A stretch of 64,000 nt of DNA, taken from Ceriagrion tenellum (taxonomy: Eukaryota; Arthropoda; Insecta; Odonata; Coenagrionidae). The notes below the pieces were generated by a model. It was not told the DNA's origin, ran no database searches, and saw only the letters and a program-made list of their open reading frames with translations. Made by a program: the position numbers and the translations under genes. Where the stretch lies: positions 148,513,941-148,577,940 of the forward strand of contig OY720636.1 of assembly GCA_963169105.1 (NCBI GenBank). The letters are read 5' to 3'. Below are positions 45,767-57,478 of this stretch, piece by piece; position 1 is the first letter of the stretch; each line of letters begins with the position of its first letter.

Positions 45767-46240
45767 CTACCACACCAATGGAGAATGCATCAAGAAGGGC
45801 TTGGTCCTGGCGTTGATGATGGTTTTCTCTTGTTGCACTTTATATAAGGGTGTTGTCAGCAAGGTTGACCACTCAGTGTTGGCCTGCAAGAGCATTTGCC
45901 ATCCTGCATTGGCAGATTTCCATAGCAGAGTTGTGCCCATTGGGAGCCTTTTAGTGGCATAGGGACTGAAGGTAGTGATGAACATGGTCAACTACCCTGA
46001 TTCTGGGCTCAGGAAGAAGAAGCGAGAATCCAGCTTTTGCATCAATCGTGGAGAAAATAGTGGCATCTGCCAATGGTAGCCAGGCATTCACTTATGGTTG
46101 GTAAAATATACGGCTCTCAGAGAACGCTTTTATTGAGTTCAGTGAAGTCGAGAGTAATCCTTGCACCTCCATTTTTCCTTGGAATGGGCACCATTGAAGC
46201 TCAGAATTCTATGACTTCCTCCTCAGGGAAGATTATGTCC
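45767..46240 (-). pseudogene. Gypsy reverse transcriptase fragment
   Basis: Minus-strand translation from about 46220 gives MVPIPRKNGGARITLDFTEL then NKSVLR, the conserved start of gypsy RT (xVxVxKKxGxxRxCxDFxxLN). Downstream, after stops, FSPYATKRLPMGTT is the FxRLPFG block. The YxDD box was not found. Fragmentary and inactive. Confidence 0.65.
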
Positions 46241-46920
46241 TCTTCTATCATCTTCTGTAATTCCTTGTTTATGGGTTCAGGTAGAGAAACAGCTACATAT
46301 CTAGGAAGCCAGATAGGGAACAGTGTGACATCTTCTTCAAGTCTAATTTGTAAGGTTCTCCGAGATGTAATGCTCCGGAAAAAAGTTTAGGACAATTGTT
46401 GTGCGTGAAACAATGAGAATCTGCTGCCCTTTTGTCCGACAAAATAGTCTGGATGGTGGTGGCGGTGGGCTCTATCCACTCGAGCATTCCCAGTGTTGAG
46501 AGCACTCTTGCAGCTGAGAAGAGGCTTGCTGAGCTCCTGGACAATATTTTCTGTGTGTGTCTGGCCTTCAGTCTTGTCATTGGGGGGTGTCTGCTTGGAG
46601 GAGGACTGACTTGGGGGGAAGTTGGAGGATATTAGTATTTACTGTCACCATGTCGACCCTCCTGTCGGGCTTAAAACAGATCAGCCAACCTTTGAGCAAA
46701 GCAGTGGCTCTCCACGGAGCTTCACCACTACCAGAGGAAACAACATGGGAAAAATTTTAGGTCCCTGTTGTGTGATTGTGGTAAGCAAGAGTCTGCAGTT
46801 ATCTCATTGGCTGCACAGTTGTAGAAAACATGAGACCAATGTCTGAGTTTGTGGCACAATTTGCAGTGTGATTTGCACACCGGACATGTTGTGAGTCAAT
46901 GGGAAGGATGTAGATAGTAG

Positions 46921-47220
46921 TTAGGGCAGGGATGACTTGACTTGGCTGAATGCTAGTGTTGTGGCTTGCTGTGCTGCCACAAGATTGGCTTGGCATTCAT
47001 CTAGTGAGCCATTGGGTCTACTCTGTAGCTGGTTTGAGAAATGATCATCACCCCCACTGGCCATCAGTTTGACTGTGATGAGCTGCTGCTCCACACCATC
47101 CCACATGCACCCCTGGGTGAGGGTGTGCATGTCTCTTATAAAATTGTCTGCTGTTTCTCCTTTCTCTTGGGCATACTGGTAGAATTTCTTCCTCTTGTAG
47201 ATAAGGTTCATGTCATCCAT
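46921..47220 (-). pseudogene. Gypsy gag fragment
   Basis: About 100 codons: MDDMNLIYKRKKFYQYAQEK, GETADNFIRDMHTLTQGC, then QQLITVKLMASGGDDHFSNQ and LDECQANLVAAQQATTLAFS. The F-Q-Q-GE-xxxF...L-x-LA-xC pattern belongs to the capsid C-terminal part of gypsy gag. Downstream frames (46996-46799) may be the zinc-knuckle region but no CCHC is intact. Confidence 0.65.
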
Positions 47221-48385
47221 ATAGCGTGCAGCTAACTTGTACTATGTTATAACTAATGCCAAGTACTATGTTATAACTTTTTGACTCCTCTGGTGAGGCA
47301 AGGTGAAATGAGGCAAGAATTTGCTCTGTATGTTCTCCCAAAGTGAAGATCAGGTGGTCAATGTTTGTCTTATTTATAGCATTTGATAAGCGATACTGTA
47401 TAAATCTTAAGAATTTCTGCCTCTAATCAGCTTTCTGGCTGGAGAAGGCAGAGGTAAATGTGAGCATTATGCTGTGTTGAATTGTAGGTGCTTGTGCCTC
47501 AGAACCATTGAGGAGGGCTTACTGATTGGTGATCAGATTGATCAGGAGCTGCTGCATTGAAGCATTTGTGACTCCATATCAATGTTTCCATTGCTAAGGG
47601 TGGTAAAACTATTCACCGCCCTGAAATAAACTGCAAGACTCATGGATCGGGTCGCTTGCATTAGTGTTAGATGACACTCATTTCTCTACTCAATGGCATA
47701 GCATTCCACCCCTGTTACCATGTTATGTATCGACCTGCCCTATCACCTGGCAGCCCCACTGTCTGCTTACCCCCTCTTTGCAGTACTCCATAATCGGTGT
47801 GCAGGAATAAATATGTGTTTGAAACCAGCTAGAACAACACCAGCCATATTGAGTTCTTGACTGGACTCAAGAAGTATTGCCGTTACAAACATTTATATGC
47901 TGAAAGATATGCTCAGCCGTATGGGGAAAAATAAGAAAGTCGAGTAGAAGGCCCTCTCAACCTGTAATTTGACTCCTACATGTTGGCCATGGTACATGGA
48001 TCTGTGATGTGGTCTCACGGTGAGGAGAAATTCTGAGATTTCCTCTGAGAATTAAAAAATGTGAATCCTGTCATACAATTCATAAAGGAGAAATCTCCCT
48101 TCTTTGAAAATCATGTGAAGAGGGGAATCAATGGAGCTCTCTGTGAATCAATAGCCTACACACACATTGTTATCTTTATCGGGCATCACTTCACCTTCTA
48201 TAAAAAAAAGGCAGCTGTCATCAAGACCTTGAATTCAAGAGCTGAGAAGGCGCCTGATGCAGTATCCCATCCAGCAAATTTAAGCAATTGCTCTGCTCCT
48301 TTAAAAGCAATGGATATGGCAAGGGATTCTTAAGAAAAGTATTTAAGCCGTAAGAAAAATGGGGTTAGTATGAAGAAAAATGAAC

Positions 48386-48408
48386 TGATGGGCTGCGGCA
48401 GCCCATCA
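48386..48408. repeat. Short hairpin, 11-bp arms
   Basis: TGATGGGCTGC, one base, then the inverse GCAGCCCATCA. Perfect arms. A similar GGGCT/AGCCC hairpin occurs 1 kb downstream at 49409-49429. Confidence 0.7.
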
Positions 48409-49318
48409 TTTTTGCTGCTACTGTTTGCAGGAGAGAAGCGAAGAAAGTATTTTCCCCTTCAGTTCTGAAAAGTATCTGGCAGGTGGTGGACCCTTATAAT
48501 CCAGCACAACCTTTCTTCCCCTCTCACCACTGGGTGCAACTACATTTAATCTATTTTCAAAGACACATAAATGGAGTGGCAGTATAAAAAATTTAATTTT
48601 CACATCAAATTTTAATAGTTTTTTCTCGATAATGACAGCAATCTCATTTTTCCGATTGATTTGTTACTATATAGTTAACAATTATGTTGACTTTTAACCA
48701 TATTGCTTAATGTTAATTTAGCAGTGTCAAAACTGTCTCCAAACCAAATATCCCGGCCATATCCATAGGTTTGGTAATTAAAGTTTATCTGAGACATCTG
48801 ATTTGTGTATATTTTATTTTTTGTCTCAATGAAGTTAATAAAGCACAAGTTACAGTTTCATGCTTCACTTTGTGGAGCAGCGACACATGAAAAGAGAACT
48901 CGCTTTGTACTTTCCACACAATTTTATTCTCTCCGACCATGGTTTCGACAAAGTTATGTCATTATGAAGGAACAAGTTTACATTGCCATTGTCCATATAT
49001 ACCAAACAGAGGGCAGGTGGGGGAGGCGAGGGAGGGAGGGTGGAGAAAAGGAGGTGGGGAGGGAGGGAAAGAAAAGGTTGGTTGAAAGGAGAATGACGTC
49101 AATGGGGATGGGTAAGGGATAAACAACACAAAATGGCAAGGTTGAGTAGATGATGCCAACAGACTTTAAAAGCTGATTGATATCAGTGGTGAATGCACGT
49201 CAAATGTGAGGTCATTTACCAAATTTGAATTTTGTTTGACGGCATTTACAAGTTCAAATTGTTCGAGGAAGTCTAATTTTTTGCCCTTATCCTGTACGTA
49301 CATGTAAAATTTCAGGTT

Positions 49319-49429
49319 TAAAGTCACTTGAATGATGTGACGTAACTGGTGACGTTTCTTCTATGTTTGCCAAACATTTATTAGAGTGTAATCATTCAAG
49401 TGACTTTAGTTGTGGGCTCAGCCCACAAC
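49319..49429. repeat. Two adjacent inverted repeats
   Basis: 18-bp perfect arms TAAAGTCACTTGAATGAT at 49319-49336 and its inverse at 49391-49408 with a 54-nt loop, followed at once by GTTGTGGGCT, one base, AGCCCACAAC (49409-49429). The pair may mark an end of a MITE, but no partner end was found. Confidence 0.7.
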
Positions 49430-50229
49430 CCCCAATTGGCAACAATGCACAAACTTTCACCAACCCCACTTGCCTGGATGAATGGCTCACCACCAGCTTC
49501 AGCCTGTTGAAATTCTCAGTTGTTTATTGCCTACTTTGTTGTAAATCAATATCATAATGTAAGTTAACATTGGTAATTGTTTTTCAATACTGCTGTAAAG
49601 AGCTTCAAAACAAGACCAAAGTGTAGCTTCTAGTACTCTTCATAACCAAGAAAAGCTGTTTCATAAAATTGATAACTTTTTCATGGCATATTTGAAAGAA
49701 CTATTAGCATGGAGATGCATTTACATGTGTTTTTTGTACACACTAACCATTTCATGTTGATAAAATGTATGGTTTCTTCAGTATTAAATGCCAAAGTGTG
49801 TTCAGTTAAGAAATGCTAGAAAATCTGTACTTTTTTGTGCTAAATGCAATAAAAAACAAAGTGTATGGCAAAAGTAAGCAACTATCATGTTGAAATGGAA
49901 AATAAAATGAGCTGCACTTTGATGCATGCTGCATTCATATCAGTGCTATGGTACATTTTTTATCAGTTTCTTAACTTGAGTCTGTATAGTTTTTGTACCG
50001 ACAGTGAACAGGTCTGCAATAACCTCACCATTACTTCGCCAGACAGTCCCAAAACTACACACCAGCTGAGTTCAGTTTTTGCTCCCGCATACTCTATCAT
50101 GTGTGAAATAAATCCAGTTTTACTCTTGTCACCAATAAATCCAATTTCAGAGTCACATAAAAAAAAACTTTCATTCCAAATCAGTGTCTTTTTGGTGGAC
50201 CATATTGCTTGAAGCCCATCAGAATTGAG

Positions 50230-50680
50230 ACATTTTTAAAAAATGTTACGAGCTTTGAACATGTTCTGCATATCCAAGAATTCATCATTTTCTTCATTGG
50301 GAGTGCTGGCTTTAAGTACAGAATGAATTTTGTACCTGTGTAGCTTCTTTCAGCTCCAGGAAATGGCGATGAAGTTCATTTTTCAGGGATTCCAGTTACT
50401 CAGTGATCTCTTCTTCCAAACCATTGCATATTTCACTTGTAGATCCATCTACCACATTGCAGAATTTCTCAAACAATAATGTTTCCTAAGTGTAATTTTC
50501 TTTGCCAGTTCTTGTGTTTAGACAAAAATGCTCTGATATTATCTTGAAATGTGATAATATTCATTTCCTTTCCTTGAAATTTTGAGTTTAGCGTGTTCAT
50601 CTGAGAGAAGAGACAGATGAAGGGCAAATATGTAATTAATGATAATTTGGGTTTGGGCTCGTGAACCAATTACATAGTTT
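50230..50680 (-). pseudogene. hAT transposase fragment, ZBED5-like
   Basis: On the minus strand: FICLFSQMNTLNSKFQGKEM, NIITFQDNIRAFLSKHKNWQ then RKLHLG, and after a frame change ICNGLEEEITE and ELHRHFLELKEATQ. The LAYLADIF-LNxLNxxLQGKxxNI block followed by a KxxxWxxKL helix is characteristic of the ZBED5 / GTF2I-repeat / SCAND3 family derived from hAT elements. Only the central section is present; BED finger and hATC block were not found nearby. Confidence 0.65.
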
Positions 50681-51468
50681 TAGTAGAACGCAAAGAGACA
50701 CTGATATTGATGGATGATTTTGGGGGTTTGGGGCAGTCAATGGAGCAATAGAAGGTGTTGTGAATGAGCCTCAAGTCCATTATAATTGTTTGATGGAAAT
50801 GACAACAAGTGGCCAGAGGAAATATGGTGGAGCTTGATTCAATACTGATCGATTAAAAATATTCAAATCTGCATGATTTATCTTTTTCAGTTGCCACATC
50901 AGGCATTCAAACACTGTGCTCATTTGAAAATTTTTATTACTTTAACTATGCTTAAGGTTTTTATTAATTGTTTTACAGGATTGGTTTCCATTTGAAGCAA
51001 TCGAGGGGAGAGTCGAAGATGTCTCTCTCCAAGAATGCCTTAAAACAAATTCTTCCCAAAAATACGAGTGAGAGAAACAGGAGGAAGTTGGGAACAATCA
51101 AGTATATAAAATTACAACCAAATGAAAGATAATATATTTCAGTAACTTAACACGTACAAACAAGTAAGGGTCAGCCAACCTGTGTTCTGACGTCTAAGTT
51201 TCGAAATCAATCACCAACTATACAAGACAGCAAGAGTAGAACCTCTCCAGACTCCGGTCTATCTCAAAGAGACCGGTTAGCGATTTCCGTCGAAGGAGGG
51301 GAAGTTCAGACGGTGGGAAAGTGGAAAGGGTGAGCAGAGGATAAGAGGCGATTTGTTACCTCAGAGGGGAAGTTTTCGGCAAGGTCAAATAGAAAGTTGC
51401 GAGGGGGAGTAAGGGGGAACAGGTGATTGGCAGCCTTGGAGGGGAGGTAATATTGTGGAACTGGAACC
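50681..51468. other. Spacer
   Basis: No recognised gene. Composition becomes more GC-rich after 51200. A tract ending TTGTTTTACAG at 50980 looks like an acceptor but the frame after it is short. Confidence 0.35.
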
Positions 51469-51885
51469 CAGGGCCGTCGCGTGGGTGGGGCGACCGAGGC
51501 GGTCGCCTCGGGCGCCGCCGTGGGTAAAAATGTTTTTTTTGGCGTTTTTCTAACTTTATTTATAATGACTGTATTAGTTTCTGTCTCTGTGTTACACAGA
51601 GGATACATGGCTGAGTACGCTAACGTTCTGTACATAGGTAACTGTGAGCACAAGCTTGTGAGGTCGGCCTCCAAGCGACAGTCCGCTCCGCACGACTTCT
51701 ACAGCTGACCCGGGTCGGGCTCGAGCCCCCACTCCTCGCGGCTCGAATTCCCGCTCCTCCCGGCGAGGGTCCAAACCGAGTATTGGCGAAAGCGCCCGAT
51801 CGCTTTCACCTCTGTAGGGGGGGGGGGGGGGGGGGCGCCGACCAAAGTCTTGCCTTGGGCGCCTTCGAACGACGCGACGGCCCTG
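51469..51885. mobile_element. hAT-type MITE, 417 bp, with G19 run
   Basis: Ends are CAGGGCCGTCGCGTGGG and, reverse complemented from the right, CAGGGCCGTCGCGTCG, giving inverted termini of about 15 bp. Flanks CTGGAACC and TGTGAACC are a plausible diverged 8-bp target duplication (five of eight match), as for hAT. No transposase inside; the 75-codon frame at 51481-51708 is most likely chance. A run of 19 G lies at 51817-51835. Ends resemble, but are not the same as, those of the hAT element ending at 41430. Confidence 0.7.
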
Positions 51886-52260
51886 TGTGAACCCATGCAG
51901 TGTAGGAATGCAATTGGAGATTAGGAACTACTTTTCATCTCCGATCGCGGATTTCTGGTTTGTGGCCTTTTTGCCCAGCACTTCTGCCTTATCACATCCT
52001 CGTAATCTTCCGTCTCCATCTGCTATATAAACGAGAGAGGACCTCGGGAGGGCGGGCTGGAGACTGCGGGCTGAAGACGACGAGGGCAGAAGACGCTTAG
52101 TCGCGAAGACGGCTGGATTTCGCGAACGTCGTTGGCGCGACAGATGTCGTTAGCGCGTCAGTGGCAGGGCGCTGCCTGGGCACGCCTCGGGCAAGTCCTT
52201 CGGCTAAGTCCGGAGGATAAATAGTCCGCAGAGGAAATAAATGGGGGGGGAGGGGGTATG
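51886..52260 (+). promoter_or_regulatory. TATA-containing GC-rich block: promoter or solo LTR
   Basis: A TATATAAA box at about 52024 is followed by about 180 bp of GC-rich, AG-rich sequence containing repeated GAAGACG and CGTTGGCGCGACAG / CGTTAGCGCGTCAG words, then GATAAATAG and AAATAAATG. A TATA box, a short GC-rich R-like region and an AATAAA signal within 250 bp is the layout of an LTR. No second copy is in the window and no coding follows, so it could also be a cellular promoter. Confidence 0.3.
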
Positions 52261-54548
52261 CTCCAAAAATGCTACACATTTGATTCAAATTTTTTTTGGG
52301 GGAAATGCTTCAATTGAAATTGCAAATGAAAATCCTTGATTTGCACAGCTCTTTTGAAGATGGTGTGGTGTGTCAGTAGACAGTGTGAAAATATGGAATT
52401 CTCTATTTCACTATTTAGGCTGAGAAAGTTTTGAAAATCAGAAAGGTGTCAGCAGGCATAGACAATGATTGGGAGCAATAAATGAGTATGGGAAGGCCAA
52501 TGGATGAGAATTATGATCAGAGTGCTGGAGTATTTGGCATATCTGTGAAATGGTGTTGGATACAGAGGAAACTAGGATTAAGTATAATAACAATTTACAT
52601 ACCTTTTTAAATCATCAACCCTCTGAGAGAAAAAAGATAACTTAGCTGATACTCTTTGTAATAGTTTTTGATAGATGCTTGTCAGAATGGTTGACAAAAT
52701 AGTATCTTGTAGAGTGATGGTGATTGAGTGCTGGAGGAAAAGATACAGCTAATACCGTGACTCTATCTTGAATAACTTTGTAATCGCTGCTGGTGACTGA
52801 TCTGCAGTGCAGCTGTTGAAAACATGGAATGCACTCTCTAGCCTTTGTTGTCCAAATGAAACCACTGCCACCAGTTTAATACCCTCAATTCACACTTTGG
52901 GGCAACACTGTGACATACTCACCCATGAATAAATGCTTGTCTGAGCTAGTGTAAATCATTGACATTAGAAATTTATGGATAGATATTTACAGAGACATAC
53001 ATTTTCATGAGCAGACTACATGTGGTTCCCAAAGAAAACACTTGGTGACCGCATGTGGGGTTGCAACCTGTAGGTTGGTGCAGTGACCATCTACAATTCA
53101 TGCGTGACATCAATGGTTGTTAGCACCATCTCTAAACGGTCTGTGCCACCAATTACATTTAGACTAATCATGCAATTTATCATAGGTATCTGAATATGCA
53201 GCATCACGTGTGGGTGATCATCCCTGCTCTTCAATGTTATTTAGATCTTACAAATTTTAAAATTGAAGTTGACACCAGGAGAAATGGACTCTGGCACTCA
53301 GCATTTTCCATTCAGAGGATCTCATATCATAATCTGCTCCTCAAATCCTTTAGATATATGATGAAACAATTGCCTGAAAATATACTATCAGTTTTACCCC
53401 CTGTTCCTCATTGAGGAAGGAATGAAAAAGCCCAGGTTATCTTTTCAGTAGATTTGTCAACGTGCATTAGCAATGCCTATGTGGCATGTTGCAGGCACGT
53501 GTCAGACAAGCAGTGTTGATGCACTGCTGCAGCTGGTTTCGACTGCATAGAAGCAGTTCTTTATTCAAGGTGGATTGTGCATGCAGCCATGACATTTATG
53601 TGCAGTGCTACAGCAGCTTTTCATGTTTTCACAGTCCTTTAATCATCTCAAGAAAGAAGTTAGTTTTGCTGAACAGTCATGGTACAGGACTCTGTTTAGA
53701 ATGCTTGACTTCATATTTGGTAAGCAACACTACAGCAGAATTGAGCATCAATAATAGGTATAAATTTTGCAACTTCTGCCATATGAAAGAAAGTAATGTT
53801 GGAAGAGACATTTTAACTGTCTTTCTGCAGCTCCAGGCTTTGTCTTTTGAAAACAAGATGAGTGTTTGGATATCCAATTCAAACACAGTAAAAAGGCGAG
53901 AATGATGTTCTGTAACATGCAAGTGAGCTTTGGAAGTGATGCAGTGGGAGAGTGGTGAACAATTGTGCCTCGTTCTTAACTGAAATATTTTGTGTCCAAT
54001 TCTGATTTAATCTCCACTTTTATTTGTGTATTTGGTATACTGATAAATTTTCGTGCAAATAATCAACCTTTTTGTAGTATAAAAACATTGTTTCCATAGC
54101 TTATTAATCCATAGCAAGATTTCGACTGTTGAAGTTTACCACAACTCAGGGTAAATGCTGCCTGTACAGGATGGGTTGTAATATTTTGTAAAGGATTCAA
54201 TCAAATCCATCAGTTTGATAAAACTTGATTGAATCCTCATATCCTGATCCATTAACTTGATATTTTGTCACAGTGTGAGATGAATTTTTTTCATTTCAGC
54301 CTCAAGACCACTGACTGTACGCATTGCCAGTGCTTGAAGGGTATCCAGTCTTACTCTGAAGGTAAATCATCCCTATTTGCTAAAATGATAAGCATACCAT
54401 TGAACTCCTTTACTTTGGATGAAAGACTTAAGTAAGTGAAATATAATTATGGTATTGAAGACACTGGATGATATGCTGTGAACTTTAAGACTCTGTACAT
54501 CAGCAACAGCATTATACCTCTCTGAGGGTTTCCTAAAGTAGGTATCCA
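52261..54548. other. Long stretch without a recognised gene
   Basis: The open frame 53486-53905 is not recognised. At about 53039 the sequence ACACTTGGTGACCGCATG resembles the region just inside the 5' LTR of some insect gypsy elements, but no gag frame follows. 54301-54361 could be a tiny exon (TTTCATTTCAG acceptor, GTAAAT donor, encoding TTDCTHCQCLKG) but it stands alone. Confidence 0.35.
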
Positions 54549-54830
54549 TAGTGCAATAAAACCATAGAAAAATTTTATTGCCCCCTCCCCTCTCAAATGG
54601 AGGTAACACACAACCTTTTCTTTCATTAGTCTGTGCAACATCCTATTTCCCTTAGTTACAATCAACATAAAACACTCAAATATTCCTCTAAATCCAAAAT
54701 AAAAGTTTTCAAACAATATAAATTCCACACCTTCATACTGATTCCCCATTAAATTGGCTTTATTTATCTGCAATTTCATTACTATTATTCTGATATGTCA
54801 AAATTTACCATCTGTCATTGCCAGGTACAT
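54549..54830 (-). repeat. 3' LTR (left copy)
   Basis: Matches the right copy at 57479-57777 with scattered indels. The left edge is eroded; TGCAATAAAACC at 54549 may correspond to TGTTACAATATTCC of the other copy. Confidence 0.6.
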
Positions 54831-55174
54831 TACGGCAGCCCCATTGAAACAAATTTTGAAATGTTGGTTTAAATATTTCTTCCAAAGCCTTCAGAGTAAT
54901 ATACCTTCTACTGTGTTGGCCCCAGCAACTTCAGAAGCATCAGCTTATCCTCAGCAGTATTTTCTCTGCAGAATGTGCTTAGCACTTTAAAACTCCAAAG
55001 CAAAACATTACAGCATAAGTTTGACTACATGAAATGAAATGAAAGCATGTATGTAAACACATGACCAAAATAAGCTATTTCTACACACAGTCTGCTGAAC
55101 CAGAAACCCTGTCCTGAAATCTCTTCACAAGGGTCATGTGAAACATTCCACTAATTTCTCTTGTGTTAGGATTT

Positions 55175-56265
55175 TCAACAACGCAGGTTGCCGGACCTTA
55201 ACATTCCTTGATTAAATAAGGCCCTTTGGAAAGCATCCTTGGTATGTCTTCTTTTCCTCATCGGAGACTGAACAGGTATGCAGAAGGACTTTATCCCACA
55301 CTTTGGAATTTGCCTTTTTCCCTTTTCTTTTGTATTTCTCCTGTTCTCTCCTATACTTTCCTTATCAGGTTGTTTTTTTATCCTCTGCATCAAATATGGG
55401 GTATCTTCATGCTCTTTTCTTTCTCCTGTGCCTCTCCAGCTGTCCCTTATCTTTTCAGGTTTGTGTCCCAGCTGTGCCTCTGTTGGTGTTATTTCTGTTG
55501 TGTCATTATGAGAATCATTCATGCATACCTCTGCTATCTGCAGCCACTTCACCCTGGTAATGTGCATTCTATTGTAGAATATGCTCAAAAGCATTTTCAT
55601 TGAGCGGTGTGAGATTCTCCTGACTGCTGTTTGGCGTGTGCCTAGCGGCCATGGGAAAGTGTGCGGTTCTGATTTTAACTGGGATTAGTGCTGTATGCCA
55701 GGTGTGACATCACCCCATGCCACTCACCCTAATGGTGGCTTGCATGGAGTTATGTAGATGATATCTCCCAGCCTGGTTCCCTTATGGATGGTGGATTCTG
55801 CAGAGCAGTGATTTTATACCTTCTTGACTTAGTTTTCTTGACCATACCAGACTGGTGAACTGTGTTCCGCAGTCACTTAATATTCTCTGGTACGACCCTA
55901 AGTTCAATAGGTGTCATTCAAAATCACTGTCTATGTACTCAGCATTGTCACTCTTCTTAATGGGTATAGCTTAATGTATTTCATCAAGGTATCCATCACA
56001 GTTTGGATATTGTGATAGCCATATTGTCCCTTGGGCAATGGTCCCACTATGTATGCATAGGAGATCATTTTTAACCAATGGGATAGACGTTTTGCATGTT
56101 TGTGTGAGTACAGCTGTTTGATGTCTTGAATAATTGATGATTCCTACAGGCTGCTATAATTTCACGAATCTCATGGTGGAATTTTAGGTACATGAACTGC
56201 TCATTAAGCATCAGAAACAATTTCCCTGTGCCGAGATGACTGTAGATCTGGTGCATCTTTGCCAC
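55175..56265 (-). pseudogene. Gypsy integrase
   Basis: In order on the minus strand: an H2C2-like finger (SHLGTGKLFLMLNEQFMYLK, EIREIIAACRNHQLFK; one Cys is lost), the first catalytic Asp (VMDTLMKYIKLYPLRR), the second (QRILSDCGTQFTS), a region with the R-I-H-HP-GNQ signature where the Glu should lie, and the C-terminal part (NDSHNDTTEITPTEAQLGHK, then KIRDSW). Stops interrupt between 56070 and 55600; 55600-55175 is a clean frame. It would integrate element cDNA; not functional here. Confidence 0.75.
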
Positions 56266-56916
56266 CAGATGCAGTGTGATCTTGTCCAGGATGCATTATT
56301 TTCCCATATTAACTTTGCCCTTTAGTAGATTCTGGACTGTCATCCAATAACCCCTCTGTCCGTCAGGATTCTCCTCTAATTCCTTAATTATTCTCCCGAG
56401 CTTCAGATATCTTCTTTGGAGGATTTCTAAGTTCTTATAAACACCTGTTGTATTTATGTTTACTCCACCCACAGTATAGGTATGGCATTTGTGTGATGAC
56501 TTTCACAGAAAGTGAACTGTGGTGCATTTGCTGATATTTAATTCTAGCCCCCACTCCTGGTGCCACAGATGAACGATGACACAACTTCTTAGCGCACATC
56601 TTCGCTTATATCGTGGTGGATGACTGTATCGTCTGCAAATGATCTTAATTTACAGCTAACTTGAAAATGATATATGGTTCCTTGACCTAGCATATTCTAT
56701 AATGGATATGGATTTTTCTTCTGAAATGGCGAATCCTTCAAATCAAATCAACAAATGTGCCTTCAACTGCACCGTAGGCGTCATTGTTCCGGCATCTGAC
56801 CTGGTGTGATCTCCTTTCACCTTACTTGCTATTCTTCTAACTTATCCACAATTATCTCCTTACCTGTTCTCTGTTGACTACTGTGGATATTTTTTCAATG
56901 GATCCTTTGCTACCAT

Positions 56917-57228
56917 CTACCTTGTTCCTCTCCATCTCAAACTTTTTTCAATCTCATCAAGATCCCCCCTCAACTTTTCTTGGTCTTCCTTCACTTGTCC
57001 GTCTCCTTCCTCAATTCTCTTCCTCAGCTCATGATTCTCAACCTTCATCCACTCCTGGGTCTCTTCTGTACTCCTCTTCAATCCCTTAAGGTCTTCACGC
57101 ATTACTTGCCTGAGCACGTCTCTGCAGTCTTGTGTTTGCTCCACCCATTTCTTCCAATCTTTGTCTCTTTTCTTCCCCTTTTGCTCTCTCTCTTCTGCTC
57201 CCTCCCTTTTTTTGCATTTTCTTGCCAA
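56917..57228 (-). pseudogene. Gypsy gag N-terminus, coiled coil
   Basis: 103 codons from MARKCKKREGAEEREQKGKK, highly charged and predicted helical, with DCRDVLRQVMREDLKGL and QEWMKVENHELRKRIEEGDG. Its position just inside the 5' LTR and primer site fits gag. The frame stops at 56917 and the rest of gag is lost in the deletion. Confidence 0.5.
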
Positions 57229-57478
57229 AATTTCAATTTTTGAGTGCTCATGTCCACTCCTTTCTCCTCAAATGCAAATGGCAGCCTCTTTTTTGTGTCC
57301 TATTTATTGCCTTAGGTGGCCAATCCCGTCCCTGTCACTTGTTCTTCTATCTCCACTCTCTTTTGGTCCTCGAGGCCTTACATCACTGCAGCCACCTTGT
57401 CATCTATTTTTCATTTTCTATATTCTTTTTTAGGGTTTCTCGTGGTATCTCCTCCTGGCTCCACCGTAGGTGCCAGTA

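Larger units (their letters stand above)
43100..47880 (-). mobile_element. Decayed Ty3/gypsy retrotransposon
   Basis: Gene order on the minus strand is gag (47220), RT (46240-45767), integrase (about 44400-43683), as in Ty3/gypsy. Two related blocks bracket it: about 43116-43215 and 47725-47855 share GTAT-GACC, TCACCTGGC and GCAGGAAT-AAT words in the same order, and are probably the eroded LTRs. LTR edges could not be fixed. The body has many stops and carries at least two foreign pieces (an RTE-like scrap at 44600-45160 and a short repeat near 45450-45610). Old and inactive. Confidence 0.6.
47881..50229. other. Long stretch without a recognised gene; three hairpins
   Basis: The open frame 48061-48333 (starting NPVIQFIKEKSPFFENHVKR) is unrecognised. 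The region also contains a purine-rich tract at 49010-49090 and hairpins at 48386-48408, 49319-49408 and 49409-49429 (see separate entries). Nothing else supported. Confidence 0.45.

Noticed and set aside
47805..47812. GGAATAAAT in the probable LTR as a plus-strand polyadenylation signal
   Set aside because: gag, RT and integrase relics all read on the minus strand, so a plus-strand signal is coincidental.
53030..53060. Primer-binding-like TTGGTGACC as the start of another gypsy element
   Set aside because: No gag frame or LTR pair could be linked to it.
54301..54361. Cys-rich mini-exon (TTDCTHCQCLKG)
   Set aside because: The splice signals are good but a single 61-bp exon without neighbours cannot be supported.
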